DNA of 64,000 nt from the NCBI GenBank assembly GCA_002305795.1, contig DBRF01000012.1, forward strand, positions 1 through 64,000, in the 5' to 3' direction. Both the position numbers and the translations under genes were made by a program. Shown here one piece after another: positions 16,690-26,630 of the stretch. The stretch is from Ruminococcaceae bacterium UBA1375. GTDB lineage: Bacteria > Bacillota > Clostridia > Oscillospirales > Ruminococcaceae. Each line of letters starts with the position of its first letter. Positions within the stretch are counted from its first letter, which is position 1. The notes under the pieces are model-generated. The model saw only the letters and a list, made by a program, of their open reading frames with translations. It was not told the origin of the DNA and ran no database searches.

Positions 16690-18198
16690 TCAGCCTTTTT
16701 GATACAATACCAAATCGTAACTGTAAAAATAGTATTTGGTGGCAATGTTGATGGTCTCCACCTGCCGGGTGTCCGGCAGCTGCTCCACCAAATCGCAGAA
16801 TACACTGTCCTGGTTGAACACCCAGATGTTGCCGGTGTAATCCTGCAAATCCTCTTCCACCTGCTGGGTATCGTGCACAATATGCACCTCATGGGCCAGG
16901 GCTTGGAAAGCCCGATCTTCATTGTGGTCATAGGGGTTGTAGTAATACAGATCCAAATCCGGGAATTTTACCGTGATAAAAGCACCCATCCGGTCATTGA
17001 GCAGCATCACATCTCCATCCTGCATCACGCCGCCCAGCTTATCTTCCACTGCCGTGGCAGACACATCGTAGTTGGATTCATAGGCAGGAATGGCCCAGCG
17101 CACCGTCACCGCTAAAAAGACTGCTGCTACCAGAATCTGCACCACCTTCCATTTCACCCCGCTCATCAGGTAAGCAAAGAAGAACACAATCAGCCCGTAG
17201 AACACCATGGTGTAGCGCACGAAATAGATTTCCCGGAACAGGGAAACAAAAAGGGTAACGGCAATGATTCCCAGATCCGCAAGTAAAGCCACCACTGCCG
17301 GTTTGGCGTCCTTTGGATTTTTCCGAAGCCGCAATATTAACATCACCAGGAAAAAGATCCAAACCACGCCGGCTACAATGGTGCTGGAGTAGAAGTCCCA
17401 CTGGGACATGTCGGTGGCGTTTTCCGTATAACCGCCGATAAAGTAAAAGTCCAAGGTGTTTTCCAGCACCTGGGGATATTTTACCTCAATCCAAACAGCG
17501 CCACCCTCGTTCATCTGCCGCAGCAGCACCCAGGCCCCCGGCAGATAAGCCACAATCTGAATCAATCCAAACAGCAGCCAGCGAAGAATGTGTTGCCGAT
17601 TTTTGAGGGTATACGCCAGCAAAAACAGATTGATAACAATGACTGAAAACAGACCGAAATAGTGGGTGTAAGCGCTTGCCAGAGAAAACACTGCAAACAA
17701 AATCCAGTTTTTCTTCCAGCACTCCGGCTGATATGCCGCCCGCCAGGCATAGATGGCGGTGAGGGTGATAAACAGTGCCGCCCAGGTGTACATCCGAATC
17801 TGCAGGGCGTACTTGAACATCACCGGCATGGCAAAGGTGAAGAAAGAAAACCAAAATCCCACCCTGGCCCCAAAATCCCGGCGAATGTGGGTATACCCCA
17901 GCAGGCCGATCAGCGCCCCGCCCAGCACGGAGAACAAGCGCATGACAACAATGCTGTTGCCGGTGACCATGGTCACCAGTTTCAGCAGAATGTAGTACAG
18001 GTGGGGGTGAACGTCGTAGGACGCAATAGCGCACATGTCCCAAAAACCATGATTCATCAGCCCCACGGTGTAGCTTTCGTCAAACCACAGCACGGGAGTA
18101 AACGCTCCGGATACCAGAAAGGCAGTACCCAGCACCAACAAAATAATATGGGCCAGTTTCCATCCCCGGTGATCCAGCTCTTGATCCAGCTTTTTCAA
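16690..18198 (-). CDS. GT39/ArnT-like polytopic membrane glycosyltransferase
   Basis: A 502-residue integral membrane protein with about 11-12 hydrophobic segments. The first extracytoplasmic loop carries WFDESYT (Asp40-Glu41) and a second acidic/histidine motif SYDVHPHLYY (about 61-69), the pattern of GT-C enzymes of the GT39/PMT/ArnT superfamily that transfer sugars from lipid-linked donors outside the cell. The acceptor cannot be read. The start codon is TTG 18198, preceded by AGGAGG. A candidate promoter lies at 18237-18265. The soluble C-terminal part is about residues 380-500. Confidence 0.82.
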   Translation of the reverse strand: MKKLDQELDHRGWKLAHIILLVLGTAFLVSGAFTPVLWFDESYTVGLMNHGFWDMCAIASYDVHPHLYYILLKLVTMVTGNSIVVMRLFSVLGGALIGLLGYTHIRRDFGARVGFWFSFFTFAMPVMFKYALQIRMYTWAALFITLTAIYAWRAAYQPECWKKNWILFAVFSLASAYTHYFGLFSVIVINLFLLAYTLKNRQHILRWLLFGLIQIVAYLPGAWVLLRQMNEGGAVWIEVKYPQVLENTLDFYFIGGYTENATDMSQWDFYSSTIVAGVVWIFFLVMLILRLRKNPKDAKPAVVALLADLGIIAVTLFVSLFREIYFVRYTMVFYGLIVFFFAYLMSGVKWKVVQILVAAVFLAVTVRWAIPAYESNYDVSATAVEDKLGGVMQDGDVMLLNDRMGAFITVKFPDLDLYYYNPYDHNEDRAFQALAHEVHIVHDTQQVEEDLQDYTGNIWVFNQDSVFCDLVEQLPDTRQVETINIATKYYFYSYDLVLYQKG

Positions 18199-18236
18199 AC
18201 AGACTCCTCCTTGTTTTTCTTACCCAATTTCCATTC

Positions 18237-18265
18237 AGCGTACCACGGTTTTTGGGAGGTGTCAA
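18237..18265 (-). promoter_or_regulatory. Candidate promoter of the GT39-like gene
   Basis: Minus-strand -35 TTGACA (18260-18265) with a weak -10 TACGCT (18237-18242), spacing 17 bp, 39 bp before the start codon. Confidence 0.5.
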
Positions 18266-18368
18266 GGAAAAAAGAGGTTTTTCGTACAATCTTATAAAAA
18301 GATTAAAAAACCCATCGCTTCTGTTGGGAGTCGAAAGCAGAGGGAAAAAGGAAAGCCGCTGAAATCTA

Positions 18369-18405
18369 TGAAAAAACCGCCGTGAACCTAACATTCACGA
18401 CGGTT
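18369..18405 (-). terminator. Intrinsic terminator of tRNA-Leu
   Basis: AACCGCCGTGAA (18375-18386) pairs with TTCACGACGGTT (18394-18405), then a T-run on the minus strand. The stem abuts the CCA end of the tRNA. Confidence 0.9.
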
Positions 18406-18494
18406 TGGTGCCGGAGACCGGGGTCGAACCGGCACGGGCATTACTGCCCACGGGATTTTAAGTCCCGGGCGTCTGCCAATTCCGCCACTCCGGC
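18406..18494 (-). tRNA. tRNA-Leu (anticodon TAA)
   Basis: An 89-base class II tRNA on the minus strand: acceptor GCCGGAG/CTCCGGC, anticodon loop CTTAAAA giving TAA, a long variable arm (GTGGGCAGTAATGCCCGT), GGTTCGACCCC T-arm, and encoded CCA. Confidence 0.97.
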
Positions 18495-18544
18495 AACAGG
18501 TATATTATACCCGCTGCCGCCCGGCTTGTCAATGTTTCCAAAGG

Positions 18545-18578
18545 CAAAAAAATTCGCTCCCCTTTTCGGGGGAGCGAA
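18545..18578 (-). terminator. Intrinsic terminator after the GH51 gene
   Basis: Perfect 10-bp stem TTCGCTCCCC/GGGGAGCGAA (18553-18562 with 18569-18578) followed by seven T on the minus strand, 36 bp after the GH51 stop and upstream of tRNA-Leu. Confidence 0.93.
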
Positions 18579-18613
18579 CCCAAACTCAAATTAGAATTTG
18601 TTTTTTGTGGGGA

Positions 18614-21600
18614 TTACATGGCGCCCAGAGGATACTCCAGAGAGCCGTTTACCACCTGAGCCAGATACATCACGTCCAGAACATCAACTTCGCCGTCGTT
18701 GTTCACGTCGGGATCGTCAATCTCAGTGATGCTTCCAACCACATACTGTGCCAGAGTCATGACATCCAGGACATCCAACACGCCGTCGCCGTTCTTATCG
18801 CCAACCACGCTCATGGAGTTCATGGTGGTGTTCAGAGCGACCTGGAGCGCTGCAGCCTGTTCCGCCGTGATCTTGGTCACATCCCCTTCTGCCACCATAC
18901 CGTTGAGGGTGGTGAGCAGCTGGTACCGGGCATCATCTTCGGAACCAGTCCAGTTTTCCGCAGTCTCGATGGCATGAGCCACAGTTTCCTGAACAGCGGT
19001 CAGTTCTTCGCCGGTGACACAGGTGATGTCAGCGGGAGTTTCTTCGTAGACAATGTCGGTGCCGTTGACAATGTAGTCTACCTGATCCGCATTAAGCGCT
19101 TCATTGTAGAATTCAAAGTTGTCAATGGTCACATCTGCAATGGCATCCCACGCGTTGACGCCCAGATAGAAGTTGGTGTTTTCACCAACCACTGCAGGCA
19201 CGGTGCCGCGATGGATTTCTTCGCCATTGAGATACAGCACAGCGTTGGTGCCTTCAAAGACAGCAGTGATGGTTCCCTTTACGCCGGTTTCAATCACGAC
19301 GCCGGAATTGAGCTGTCCAAAAGTACCGTTGTTGTTGTGCCAGATCATGTAGTTCGCTTCTTCGACGCCATTGGGGGCATAACCGTTGCCGATGGAGTAC
19401 CACAGCTGAGAAGACTGGTCCTGTGCGCCGATAAACAGCGTGGCCAGGTTTGCAGTGATGCTCTGATAGGTTACATCAAAGCTGACGGTGAAGGTGTTGT
19501 TGGTGATGGTGCTGGTGTCCACATCCAGCAGCACACCGTAGCCATTGGTGGGATTCAACACGATGGAGCCATCGCTGAACTGGGCAGTCTGATCTTCAAG
19601 CACATCGCCCACAACGCCGCCTTCGCCCTTGCCTACCAAAACTGCTGCGTCAACACCCTCCGTTGCGCTTTCCAGCGTGCCGTCGAAGGTGTATTCCACA
19701 TCCGCTACCGGAGTGGTCGGAGGCGCATACTCGGTCAAGCCATTCATGGCGTTGGTGAGGTTGGTGTTGGCCTCCATTACAGCGGAGTTGGATTCGGGAT
19801 TGAGCAGGACATTCTTGGCTGCGGTCAAAGCGTCGATGAAAGCATCCCAACTGGACTGGGTGTAGCCTTCGCCGTCGATGAGAGCGGCCTGTGTCACAGT
19901 AGTGGTCAAAGCAGTGGTGTCGATGCCTTCCGGCTCTTCAATGCTGCCGGTGCTGGCCAGATAGCCGACCTCAGCATCGGTAAGCTGACGCTGGTAAACC
20001 TGGATGTAATCGCAGGTAAATGCAGAGGTGCCCCAGCTGCCGGGTGCTGCTGCGCCCAGGTTGAAGTAGTTCAAACCGGAAACGTAGCTGCAAATCAGAT
20101 CGGCATAGTTTTCACCGGAAGCCGCATTGGGAACATTCACCGTGTAAGTCAAGGTTGCATCTTTGTAGACGTAGACCTTGTCATTCACCGGATCCACGGT
20201 AACGGTAATCAGTTCCATGCCTTCGTTTTGGCTGATGGCGCCGATGGTTTCATTGAAGTCGTAGTACACGCCGTTCCAATCGTTGTACCACAGCTTACCA
20301 GTGCCGCCCATGCCAAAGAAGCCAGAACCGTCGCTGAAGGACCAGATGCCTTCCCAGTCATTCAACTGGGTGGGATCCATCATTACGGCCACAGAGAAGC
20401 CGACTTCCGAGAGATCCTTACCCTTCAAGGGGTTGTCCATCCGCACAATGTTGTGAGAGCCGGCGCCCAAAGACCAATCAAAGGTGATGGTTCCGGTTTC
20501 CGGATCCACTGCCAGATCGGGCTGGGTGGTGGTCTGGTAAGAACCTTCCTGGAGTTTGTTGGCGTCGTTAGTCAGGTTGCCGTTGAACTGGTAATCCGCT
20601 ACCAGAGCACCCTGTTCCACAGCGGTCACTGCAAAGCCGGTGGAAACGCTGCTTCCATCCGCCTTGGTCGCGGTAACAGTGATGTTGGCATTGCCCACAC
20701 CTACGATAGAGAGCATACCGCCTTCCACGGTGGCCACTTCGGTATTGTCGCTGCTGTAGCTCATGGTCACATAGGCTTCGGCGGGAGTTACGTCGGTGCG
20801 CAGCCGCAGGCTGGAGCCTACTACCAATTCAAAGTCGGGAGCGTTGGTCACGACCACGCTTTCCAGCGGGAAGTTCTCCACGGTGATGTCCACGGTAGCG
20901 GACACGTTGGAGCCGTCGGTGCTGGAAACGGTGATGGTGGTGGTCCCTTCATCCACGGTGGTGAGGATGCCTTCCTCATTGATGGTAGCCACATCGGGGT
21001 TAGAGGACTGGTAGCTCAAGGTCTTATTGTCTGCATTGGAGGGAGACACGGTGGCGCTGATGCGCAGGGAAGCGCCCAGGTCAATGGTCTGCGCCGCAGT
21101 GTTGATGGTGATGCCGGAAACCCGTACCGGTTCCACCGTCACGGTGACGGAATCGGTAAAGCCTTCGGTGGTGGTTGCGGTAATGGTAGCCTGACCGGCT
21201 GCAACGCCGCGAACGGTACCGGTCTTAGAGACGGTAGCGATTTCCGGATTGCTGGAGGACCAGGTCACGGAGTTAGTAGCAGCGCCGGGCAGTTTGCCGG
21301 TTTCGGGATCGGGTTCGCCTTCGCCCACCGGGTATACGGTGGCGTTCAGGGTCACGGAATCACCCCGGGTGATGGTAACTGTGTCTTCACCGTCGATGGA
21401 AACGCCGGTAGAGGGGATGTAAGCCGCCAAAGCAGCAGCTTCTTCCGCTGTGAGAGCACGGTTGTAGAAGGAGACAGAGGAAACGGTCATCAGGGTGTTG
21501 AACCAGTTCCATTCGCCGCTGCCGGCATTGAAGCCCAGGTTGAACCAATCCAATCCGTTGGCCGCACCCAGGGTCACAGCGCTGACATAGTCACTGTTCT

Positions 21601-24600
21601 CTTCGGTGTAGGTGGCAACCAGTTCGCCGTTGAGATAGATGCTGGCGCCGGTTTCATCCACAGAGATGGTGTACTGAACATCCCGCATGGCATCCTGATC
21701 GCTGCCAACAATGCCGTAATAGAAGGGATTGTCGCCGGGTGCTTCGCCGGTCCAGTTGGTATAAGCCAAATCGGAGTTGGCCTGGAGGGTTGCACCGTTG
21801 TTGCTGGCCTGCCAGTACTGCCAGGTAGTATGGTTGTTGAAGCCAAAGAAGCCTTCATAATCGGTCAGCTCCTGGCCTTCCGGAATGGTGGCATCCACCG
21901 TGACGGTGAAGCCATCGGTGACCTGTCCCTTCAGGGGGTTGGCCAGAGAGTAGCTGTTCAAACCAGCTTCAGTAAAGGTGACGCCGTTTTCATCTTCGGT
22001 AATGGTATCATTGCCTTCGGTATAGGTGGCGCCCATATCGGAAGCGGTGTAGCCGCTCCAGCCTTCCCGGCCTGCTTCAGTGGTCAGATTGTTGGAATCC
22101 ACCAGGCTGCCGCCCATGGTCAGGCCCAAATTGCCGTCGCTGATTTCCAGCTTCAGCACAGTCAGGCTGTAAGCGGGCAGGGTGAGGGTGGTGGAACCGT
22201 TCTGGAGGGTGATTTCGCTTTCCACCGGAGCAATTACTTCATTGCCGTCGGTGTTCACGTTGGCGGTGTTCACATTGTCTTCGGTGCCGGCCAGCACAGT
22301 CATGGTACCCTTGCCGGACATAGCCAGATTGTCAATGTTGATACCGGTGGTCTTGCTGTAACCGTCCACGTTCACCAACTTGATGTACACATACTCGTCG
22401 TCCTTGGTGACGGAGTTGTAGATCATGTCGTTGACCGCAGTCAGGTTGGCGTTGAGTTTCTGAGACTCGAAGCCTTCGCTGGTGTACCAGGCATTGAGCT
22501 GCTGCCGTCCGGAGGCTACTTCAATGCCGTCGGGGGTGGCAGTGGTGGTGCCGTAGTCCACGGTGATTTCGTACGCAGTGCCGGTGGTGATGGCTTCGTA
22601 CTGGGTCAGGTAGGTGTTGCCTGCGGCGGTTCCTACACTGTAGTCGCCCAGGGTATAGCCTTCCACGCCGTCCTTGTACACCTTGAAGCCGGTGGCATTT
22701 CCGCCATAGTTGATGGAGTATACAACCATGTCTTCGCTGCCCACGGTGACGTCGGTGACACCTACGCCTACATAGAAGCCGTCCGGACCGTCAGAAGTGC
22801 GGGTAGCATCCACAACCACTTTGTAGTTGGCAGGCATATCGTCGGCGTTCAGGTAAATGCCGTTGTAACCGGCGGTCTGAGCCGCCAGGTTCAGGCCCTC
22901 GCTGGTGAGGGTGTAGCCTGCGGTGCTGCTGGGCAGTTCGGTCCAGCCAGCCAGAGCCAGGTCGCTTTCGCTCATCTGAGTGAAGTCGTAGGTCTGGTAC
23001 ACGTCACCGTTGGCATTGTAGATAGTAGCGCTGCGAATGGTGACCGCCGCATTGCCGCTGGCCAGCATGACGCCGCCTTCCGGCTGCAGGGTCTTCATTT
23101 CCCCGTTTTCATCCAGATACTGGAAGTCGGTGCGCAGCAGCTCGTCGCCCAGGTTGGAGGGGAAGAGGGACTGCACATAGTAGGTGGGGGTGAACCACAC
23201 GCTGTCGTTGTCAAACCAGATCACGTCGGGAGTCCAACGGTACAGGCTGTCGTCCCGTTCCTTATTGAACAAGGGAGCGGTAGCAGCCAGACGCACTACA
23301 TCGGAGTTCTGTTCGTAGCTGGTCATGATCGCAGCTTCGCTGAGAGCGCCCATCATGGTGTTCTTATCGGTGGACGCATATTCGCCCACGAACACCTTGG
23401 AGGACAGCTCATCATTGATGGTGCCGTCTTCGTTGTAAACACGTTCGTAGTAATCGTAACGGTCGGTGTTGTTCAGCAGATATTCATTGGAACGATAGTA
23501 GTGTTCGTCCGCAATGGTATCCATGTAGTTGTCTTTCAGGGCCAGGTCGGTTTCGCTGTCGCTGGTGTACCAGTTGTGGGTACGGGTGGCGGTGCTTCCG
23601 CTTTCGCCTACCACGGTGTCCATACCGGTGGTCACAGTGTCAGAGTAATCGCCGTCTGCCTTTTCACCAGCCAGGAATTCCCAGCCGCTCTGGTAAGCAG
23701 AGTCGTTGGCCTGGGCGCCGGTGGTGGAGATGATGGTAATGTCGTAGCCGTTTTCTTCGCAGAAGGCCATGATTTCCGCATAGAACACTTCGAAGTTGGC
23801 GAAGAATTCGTTGCCCCAGTTTTCGTTGCCCACGCCCAGGTACTTCAGGTTGAAGGGTTCCGGGCGGCCCAGAGCGGCACGGAGAGCGCCGTACTCGGTG
23901 GACTCGTCGCCGTTGGCAAATTCAATGAGGTCTTTGAAGCTCTGGATGTAGTAATCCATCAAAGCGCCGCCGGCTGCATAAGCGCCGTCGCTTCTAGCCT
24001 GGCAGAGCACGCCGCAGGCCATAACCGGCAGGGGTTCTGCACCCAGGTCTTCTGCCATCTGGAAGTATTCCAAATAGCCCAGACCCATGGTCATGGCATA
24101 GCCCCAGACGTTATAGTTTTCTTCCCGCTGTTCGGCAGTGCCGATGCTCTTCTTCCAGTCATACACGTTGTCCCAGGTGTAGCTGCCTTCGGAGATGCAG
24201 CCGCCGGGGAACCGGAGGAAGGAGGGGTTGGTGTCCAGCAGGGCCTGCATCAAATCTTCCCGCAGGCGGTAGTTGTCATTGGAAGCGTAGTTGGAAGTAG
24301 CGGTTTCACTGCCTTCCTGATCGGTATAGCCCCAGGTTTCCACCGGCATCAGGGAGACCATGTCGATGTCGGTAGTGCCGGTGAATTCCAGCACCAGAGT
24401 ACCCAGAGTATCCGCTTCGGTGCTGCTGGACAGAACCGTTTCATACTTGGTCCAGTCATCGCTGTCCACAGTGATAGTTTGGGTATCGGTAAGCCGGTTG
24501 CCGCTGTCATCCTCCACATACACCTGGATGGAAGAACCTGCGTTCTTGGCATAAATGGAGAAATTGTAGGTGGCGCCGGGTTCCATGTTCATGGCGCTGC

Positions 24601-26083
24601 TGCCACTGGAGGTGTAGCCCTGGTTGGAGATCACTGCGCCATCCGCCACCGTCGCATAGTAGGTGTTCACGGTGGTGTTGATGCCGGCAAAGGCTTCGTC
24701 TTCCGCAGCGGTGAGAGTCAGGGCGGGGTTGGTTTCGTCCAAACCGCCGTCATGCTTGGCAGTCATCATGGAGGTGTCTCCGGTCCAGTACTGGAGGGGG
24801 ACATGGGTCCGGCTGGAAGCGCCGGTGGTGTAGTTGGAATCGTAACCGCTGAAGGTGAAGAACTCAAAGGAGCGGTTCTGCACCAGCTCGGCATAGATGC
24901 CGCCGTCCGCCGCATTGTTGATGTCTTCATAGAACAAGCCGAACAGGGTGTCGGATACATCCATCACCACATCTTCGCCGTCGATATTCAGCATATAGGG
25001 AACGGTATCGGCGCTGTAAACCGTAATCACGAATTCCTTCGTAATAGTCTGATCCTGATAGCTCAGGGTAGCGGTCATGGTCACGTTGGTGTTTTCTTCC
25101 ACCGTGCCGATGGTGCCGTCATTGCCCATGACGTCCGGGTTGCTGGAAGACCAGGTCACGTTGACCAGGCCCGCCAAAGCGGAGTCGGGCAGGGAAATGT
25201 CGGTGCTGGTGGCGGTCTGAGACAAGGTCAGGTTGTCATAAGCCATGCTCAGCACCTGATCCACGGTCATGCCGTCGGCCATGACCTGCACCACTTCATC
25301 GGAGGTGAGGCCGATGTCGTAGAACCGCATATCGGACAGATACGCATTCAGTTCCGGGTCCGCAGCAAACCGGGAATAGCCGATGTAGTTATCGGTGAGG
25401 GTGGGGAGAACCTCGTTGCACCAGGCAATCAGAGCGTTCCGGGTGCCGGAGTTGGTCTGGTTGACCGATGCATCGAACGCTACTTCGCCGTCCACATAGA
25501 CGATCACGCCCACATTCTGGCCGCTTTCGCCCTCAGCATTCACTTCCGGCATAAAGGTGAAGGCCATGTGGTGCCATTCATTCACTGCCGGGCTGATGCC
25601 GGTGTCGGAGATGTAGAATTCGGTGCCGCCCTGGCCGGCCACTACCCGGCCGTTCTGTGCGATGAAGAAGTAATCCTTCACGGTGTCCGGATCGGCGCCG
25701 GAAGCATCAGTGCCCAAATCCAGGATTCTGGTCCAGTCAGCATCGGTGGCTGCATTGATCCAGGTAGCGAAGGTAAAACCAGTTTCGGATGAAAGGTCGG
25801 CAGTCAAATCATCCGGAAGTTGGATGGAGCCGCCGCCGTGGCTTGTGCTGCTCAGATAAACAGCATTTCTGTCCTGATACTCCACGTTTTCCTGCACGCC
25901 GGCGCCTTGCGCTACGCCGTCGTTGCCGTTGCCGGAAGCATCGGTCAGACTGCTTTCATACTGAAACAACAGGTGGTCGTCCAGCCCTTCGGCGCTGACA
26001 AAGATTCCCGCTAAGGAAGAGGGGATCATGGTCGCAACCATCGCTGCGCTCAACACACCAGCCAAGAGTTTTTTAAACTTCAT
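18614..26083 (-). CDS. Giant multimodular GH51 alpha-L-arabinofuranosidase with LamG-like, Ig-like and dockerin modules
   Basis: A 2489-residue secreted enzyme. Start ATG 26083 has AGGAGG ten bases upstream and opens a signal peptide (MKFKKLLAGVLSAAMVA). Modules in order: LamG-like (about 34-270); atrophied Ig-like domain (about 278-360); GH51 catalytic region (about 361-1312) interrupted by a CBM-like insert (about 425-590) and a second insert near 1010-1140; LamG-like (about 1325-1545); three BIG2 Ig-like repeats (about 1557-1820); LamG-like (1822-2045); a FIVAR-like helical piece (2053-2115); LamG-like (2126-2345); linker; and a type I dockerin (2429-2480) with calcium loops DKNGDGVLDVLD and DVNNDGEVDVLD. 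Catalytic residues should be Glu754 (GNENWGN, acid/base) and Glu901 (VGEYAST, nucleophile). It should release arabinose from arabinan or arabinoxylan, docked to a cohesin-bearing scaffold or the cell surface. No cohesin gene is in the window. Monocistronic with a strong terminator. Confidence 0.93.
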   Translation of the reverse strand: MKFKKLLAGVLSAAMVATMIPSSLAGIFVSAEGLDDHLLFQYESSLTDASGNGNDGVAQGAGVQENVEYQDRNAVYLSSTSHGGGSIQLPDDLTADLSSETGFTFATWINAATDADWTRILDLGTDASGADPDTVKDYFFIAQNGRVVAGQGGTEFYISDTGISPAVNEWHHMAFTFMPEVNAEGESGQNVGVIVYVDGEVAFDASVNQTNSGTRNALIAWCNEVLPTLTDNYIGYSRFAADPELNAYLSDMRFYDIGLTSDEVVQVMADGMTVDQVLSMAYDNLTLSQTATSTDISLPDSALAGLVNVTWSSSNPDVMGNDGTIGTVEENTNVTMTATLSYQDQTITKEFVITVYSADTVPYMLNIDGEDVVMDVSDTLFGLFYEDINNAADGGIYAELVQNRSFEFFTFSGYDSNYTTGASSRTHVPLQYWTGDTSMMTAKHDGGLDETNPALTLTAAEDEAFAGINTTVNTYYATVADGAVISNQGYTSSGSSAMNMEPGATYNFSIYAKNAGSSIQVYVEDDSGNRLTDTQTITVDSDDWTKYETVLSSSTEADTLGTLVLEFTGTTDIDMVSLMPVETWGYTDQEGSETATSNYASNDNYRLREDLMQALLDTNPSFLRFPGGCISEGSYTWDNVYDWKKSIGTAEQREENYNVWGYAMTMGLGYLEYFQMAEDLGAEPLPVMACGVLCQARSDGAYAAGGALMDYYIQSFKDLIEFANGDESTEYGALRAALGRPEPFNLKYLGVGNENWGNEFFANFEVFYAEIMAFCEENGYDITIISTTGAQANDSAYQSGWEFLAGEKADGDYSDTVTTGMDTVVGESGSTATRTHNWYTSDSETDLALKDNYMDTIADEHYYRSNEYLLNNTDRYDYYERVYNEDGTINDELSSKVFVGEYASTDKNTMMGALSEAAIMTSYEQNSDVVRLAATAPLFNKERDDSLYRWTPDVIWFDNDSVWFTPTYYVQSLFPSNLGDELLRTDFQYLDENGEMKTLQPEGGVMLASGNAAVTIRSATIYNANGDVYQTYDFTQMSESDLALAGWTELPSSTAGYTLTSEGLNLAAQTAGYNGIYLNADDMPANYKVVVDATRTSDGPDGFYVGVGVTDVTVGSEDMVVYSINYGGNATGFKVYKDGVEGYTLGDYSVGTAAGNTYLTQYEAITTGTAYEITVDYGTTTATPDGIEVASGRQQLNAWYTSEGFESQKLNANLTAVNDMIYNSVTKDDEYVYIKLVNVDGYSKTTGINIDNLAMSGKGTMTVLAGTEDNVNTANVNTDGNEVIAPVESEITLQNGSTTLTLPAYSLTVLKLEISDGNLGLTMGGSLVDSNNLTTEAGREGWSGYTASDMGATYTEGNDTITEDENGVTFTEAGLNSYSLANPLKGQVTDGFTVTVDATIPEGQELTDYEGFFGFNNHTTWQYWQASNNGATLQANSDLAYTNWTGEAPGDNPFYYGIVGSDQDAMRDVQYTISVDETGASIYLNGELVATYTEENSDYVSAVTLGAANGLDWFNLGFNAGSGEWNWFNTLMTVSSVSFYNRALTAEEAAALAAYIPSTGVSIDGEDTVTITRGDSVTLNATVYPVGEGEPDPETGKLPGAATNSVTWSSSNPEIATVSKTGTVRGVAAGQATITATTTEGFTDSVTVTVEPVRVSGITINTAAQTIDLGASLRISATVSPSNADNKTLSYQSSNPDVATINEEGILTTVDEGTTTITVSSTDGSNVSATVDITVENFPLESVVVTNAPDFELVVGSSLRLRTDVTPAEAYVTMSYSSDNTEVATVEGGMLSIVGVGNANITVTATKADGSSVSTGFAVTAVEQGALVADYQFNGNLTNDANKLQEGSYQTTTQPDLAVDPETGTITFDWSLGAGSHNIVRMDNPLKGKDLSEVGFSVAVMMDPTQLNDWEGIWSFSDGSGFFGMGGTGKLWYNDWNGVYYDFNETIGAISQNEGMELITVTVDPVNDKVYVYKDATLTYTVNVPNAASGENYADLICSYVSGLNYFNLGAAAPGSWGTSAFTCDYIQVYQRQLTDAEVGYLASTGSIEEPEGIDTTALTTTVTQAALIDGEGYTQSSWDAFIDALTAAKNVLLNPESNSAVMEANTNLTNAMNGLTEYAPPTTPVADVEYTFDGTLESATEGVDAAVLVGKGEGGVVGDVLEDQTAQFSDGSIVLNPTNGYGVLLDVDTSTITNNTFTVSFDVTYQSITANLATLFIGAQDQSSQLWYSIGNGYAPNGVEEANYMIWHNNNGTFGQLNSGVVIETGVKGTITAVFEGTNAVLYLNGEEIHRGTVPAVVGENTNFYLGVNAWDAIADVTIDNFEFYNEALNADQVDYIVNGTDIVYEETPADITCVTGEELTAVQETVAHAIETAENWTGSEDDARYQLLTTLNGMVAEGDVTKITAEQAAALQVALNTTMNSMSVVGDKNGDGVLDVLDVMTLAQYVVGSITEIDDPDVNNDGEVDVLDVMYLAQVVNGSLEYPLGAM

Positions 26084-26359
26084 GGAAATGTTTCCTCCTA
26101 TTGCAATTTCTCGCAAAAACAGAAGCCCTGCCGCAAACTGCCTGATTTTCGCCGCCGTTTGGTGCTCTTTTGACTGACCCAAACGCAATCTTCCATTCAG
26201 CGCCGCAAAATTCCTCAGTGGGGGGAGCATGCGCACCGGCTTTCTGTTTTGCCGGTTCATCCAAGGATAAACCGATACAACCTCATCATACAGCAAAAAC
26301 TGCAAAAAATCAAGGAGAAATCTCTCTAAAAACTGTGGAAAGAGACAGCTTTCGGTGTA

Positions 26360-26377
26360 GATTTTTTAGAAAAAATC
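26360..26377. promoter_or_regulatory. AT-rich palindrome upstream of the GH51 gene
   Basis: GATTTTTT (26360-26367) and AAAAAATC (26370-26377) form a perfect inverted repeat around AG, 277 bp upstream of the GH51 start. The 26084-26586 interval has no convincing gene and no clear promoter; this palindrome is the only structured feature and could be an operator. Confidence 0.3.
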
Positions 26378-26586
26378 TTGTGCAATTTTACTAAAAAATT
26401 TTTGATTATGGAAAAGCGAAGTCTGGGTTTAGTTGTTTCATTGTAAAAAAAATAGTAACTTTTCTCCTTCTCTTTCGTCTTTTTGCATAATTTTCTGCCT
26501 TTTTACAAAATCCACCGCCAAAGTAGTAAAACCCCTTTTAAGCCGCCTGCCCCGATTTCTTTGCCTCCCACCCCGAAACTTCTCCT

Positions 26587-26623
26587 GAAAAACAAACAGC
26601 AGCCCCCCGGTTCCGGAGAGCTG
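26587..26623 (-). terminator. Intrinsic terminator after the Na/Pi cotransporter gene
   Basis: CAGCCCCCCGG (26600-26610) pairs with CCGGAGAGCTG (26613-26623) with two G-U pairs; the minus strand continues CTGTTTGTTTTTC. It begins 8 bp after the stop codon. Confidence 0.75.
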
Positions 26624-26630
26624 CCTTGGT

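Noticed and set aside
18605..25792. A 2395-codon plus-strand open frame opposite the GH51 gene
   Set aside because: It is the mirror of a GC-rich coding strand: composition is dominated by Val, Gly, His and Ile, there are no domains and no ribosome site, while the minus strand encodes a full set of known modules.
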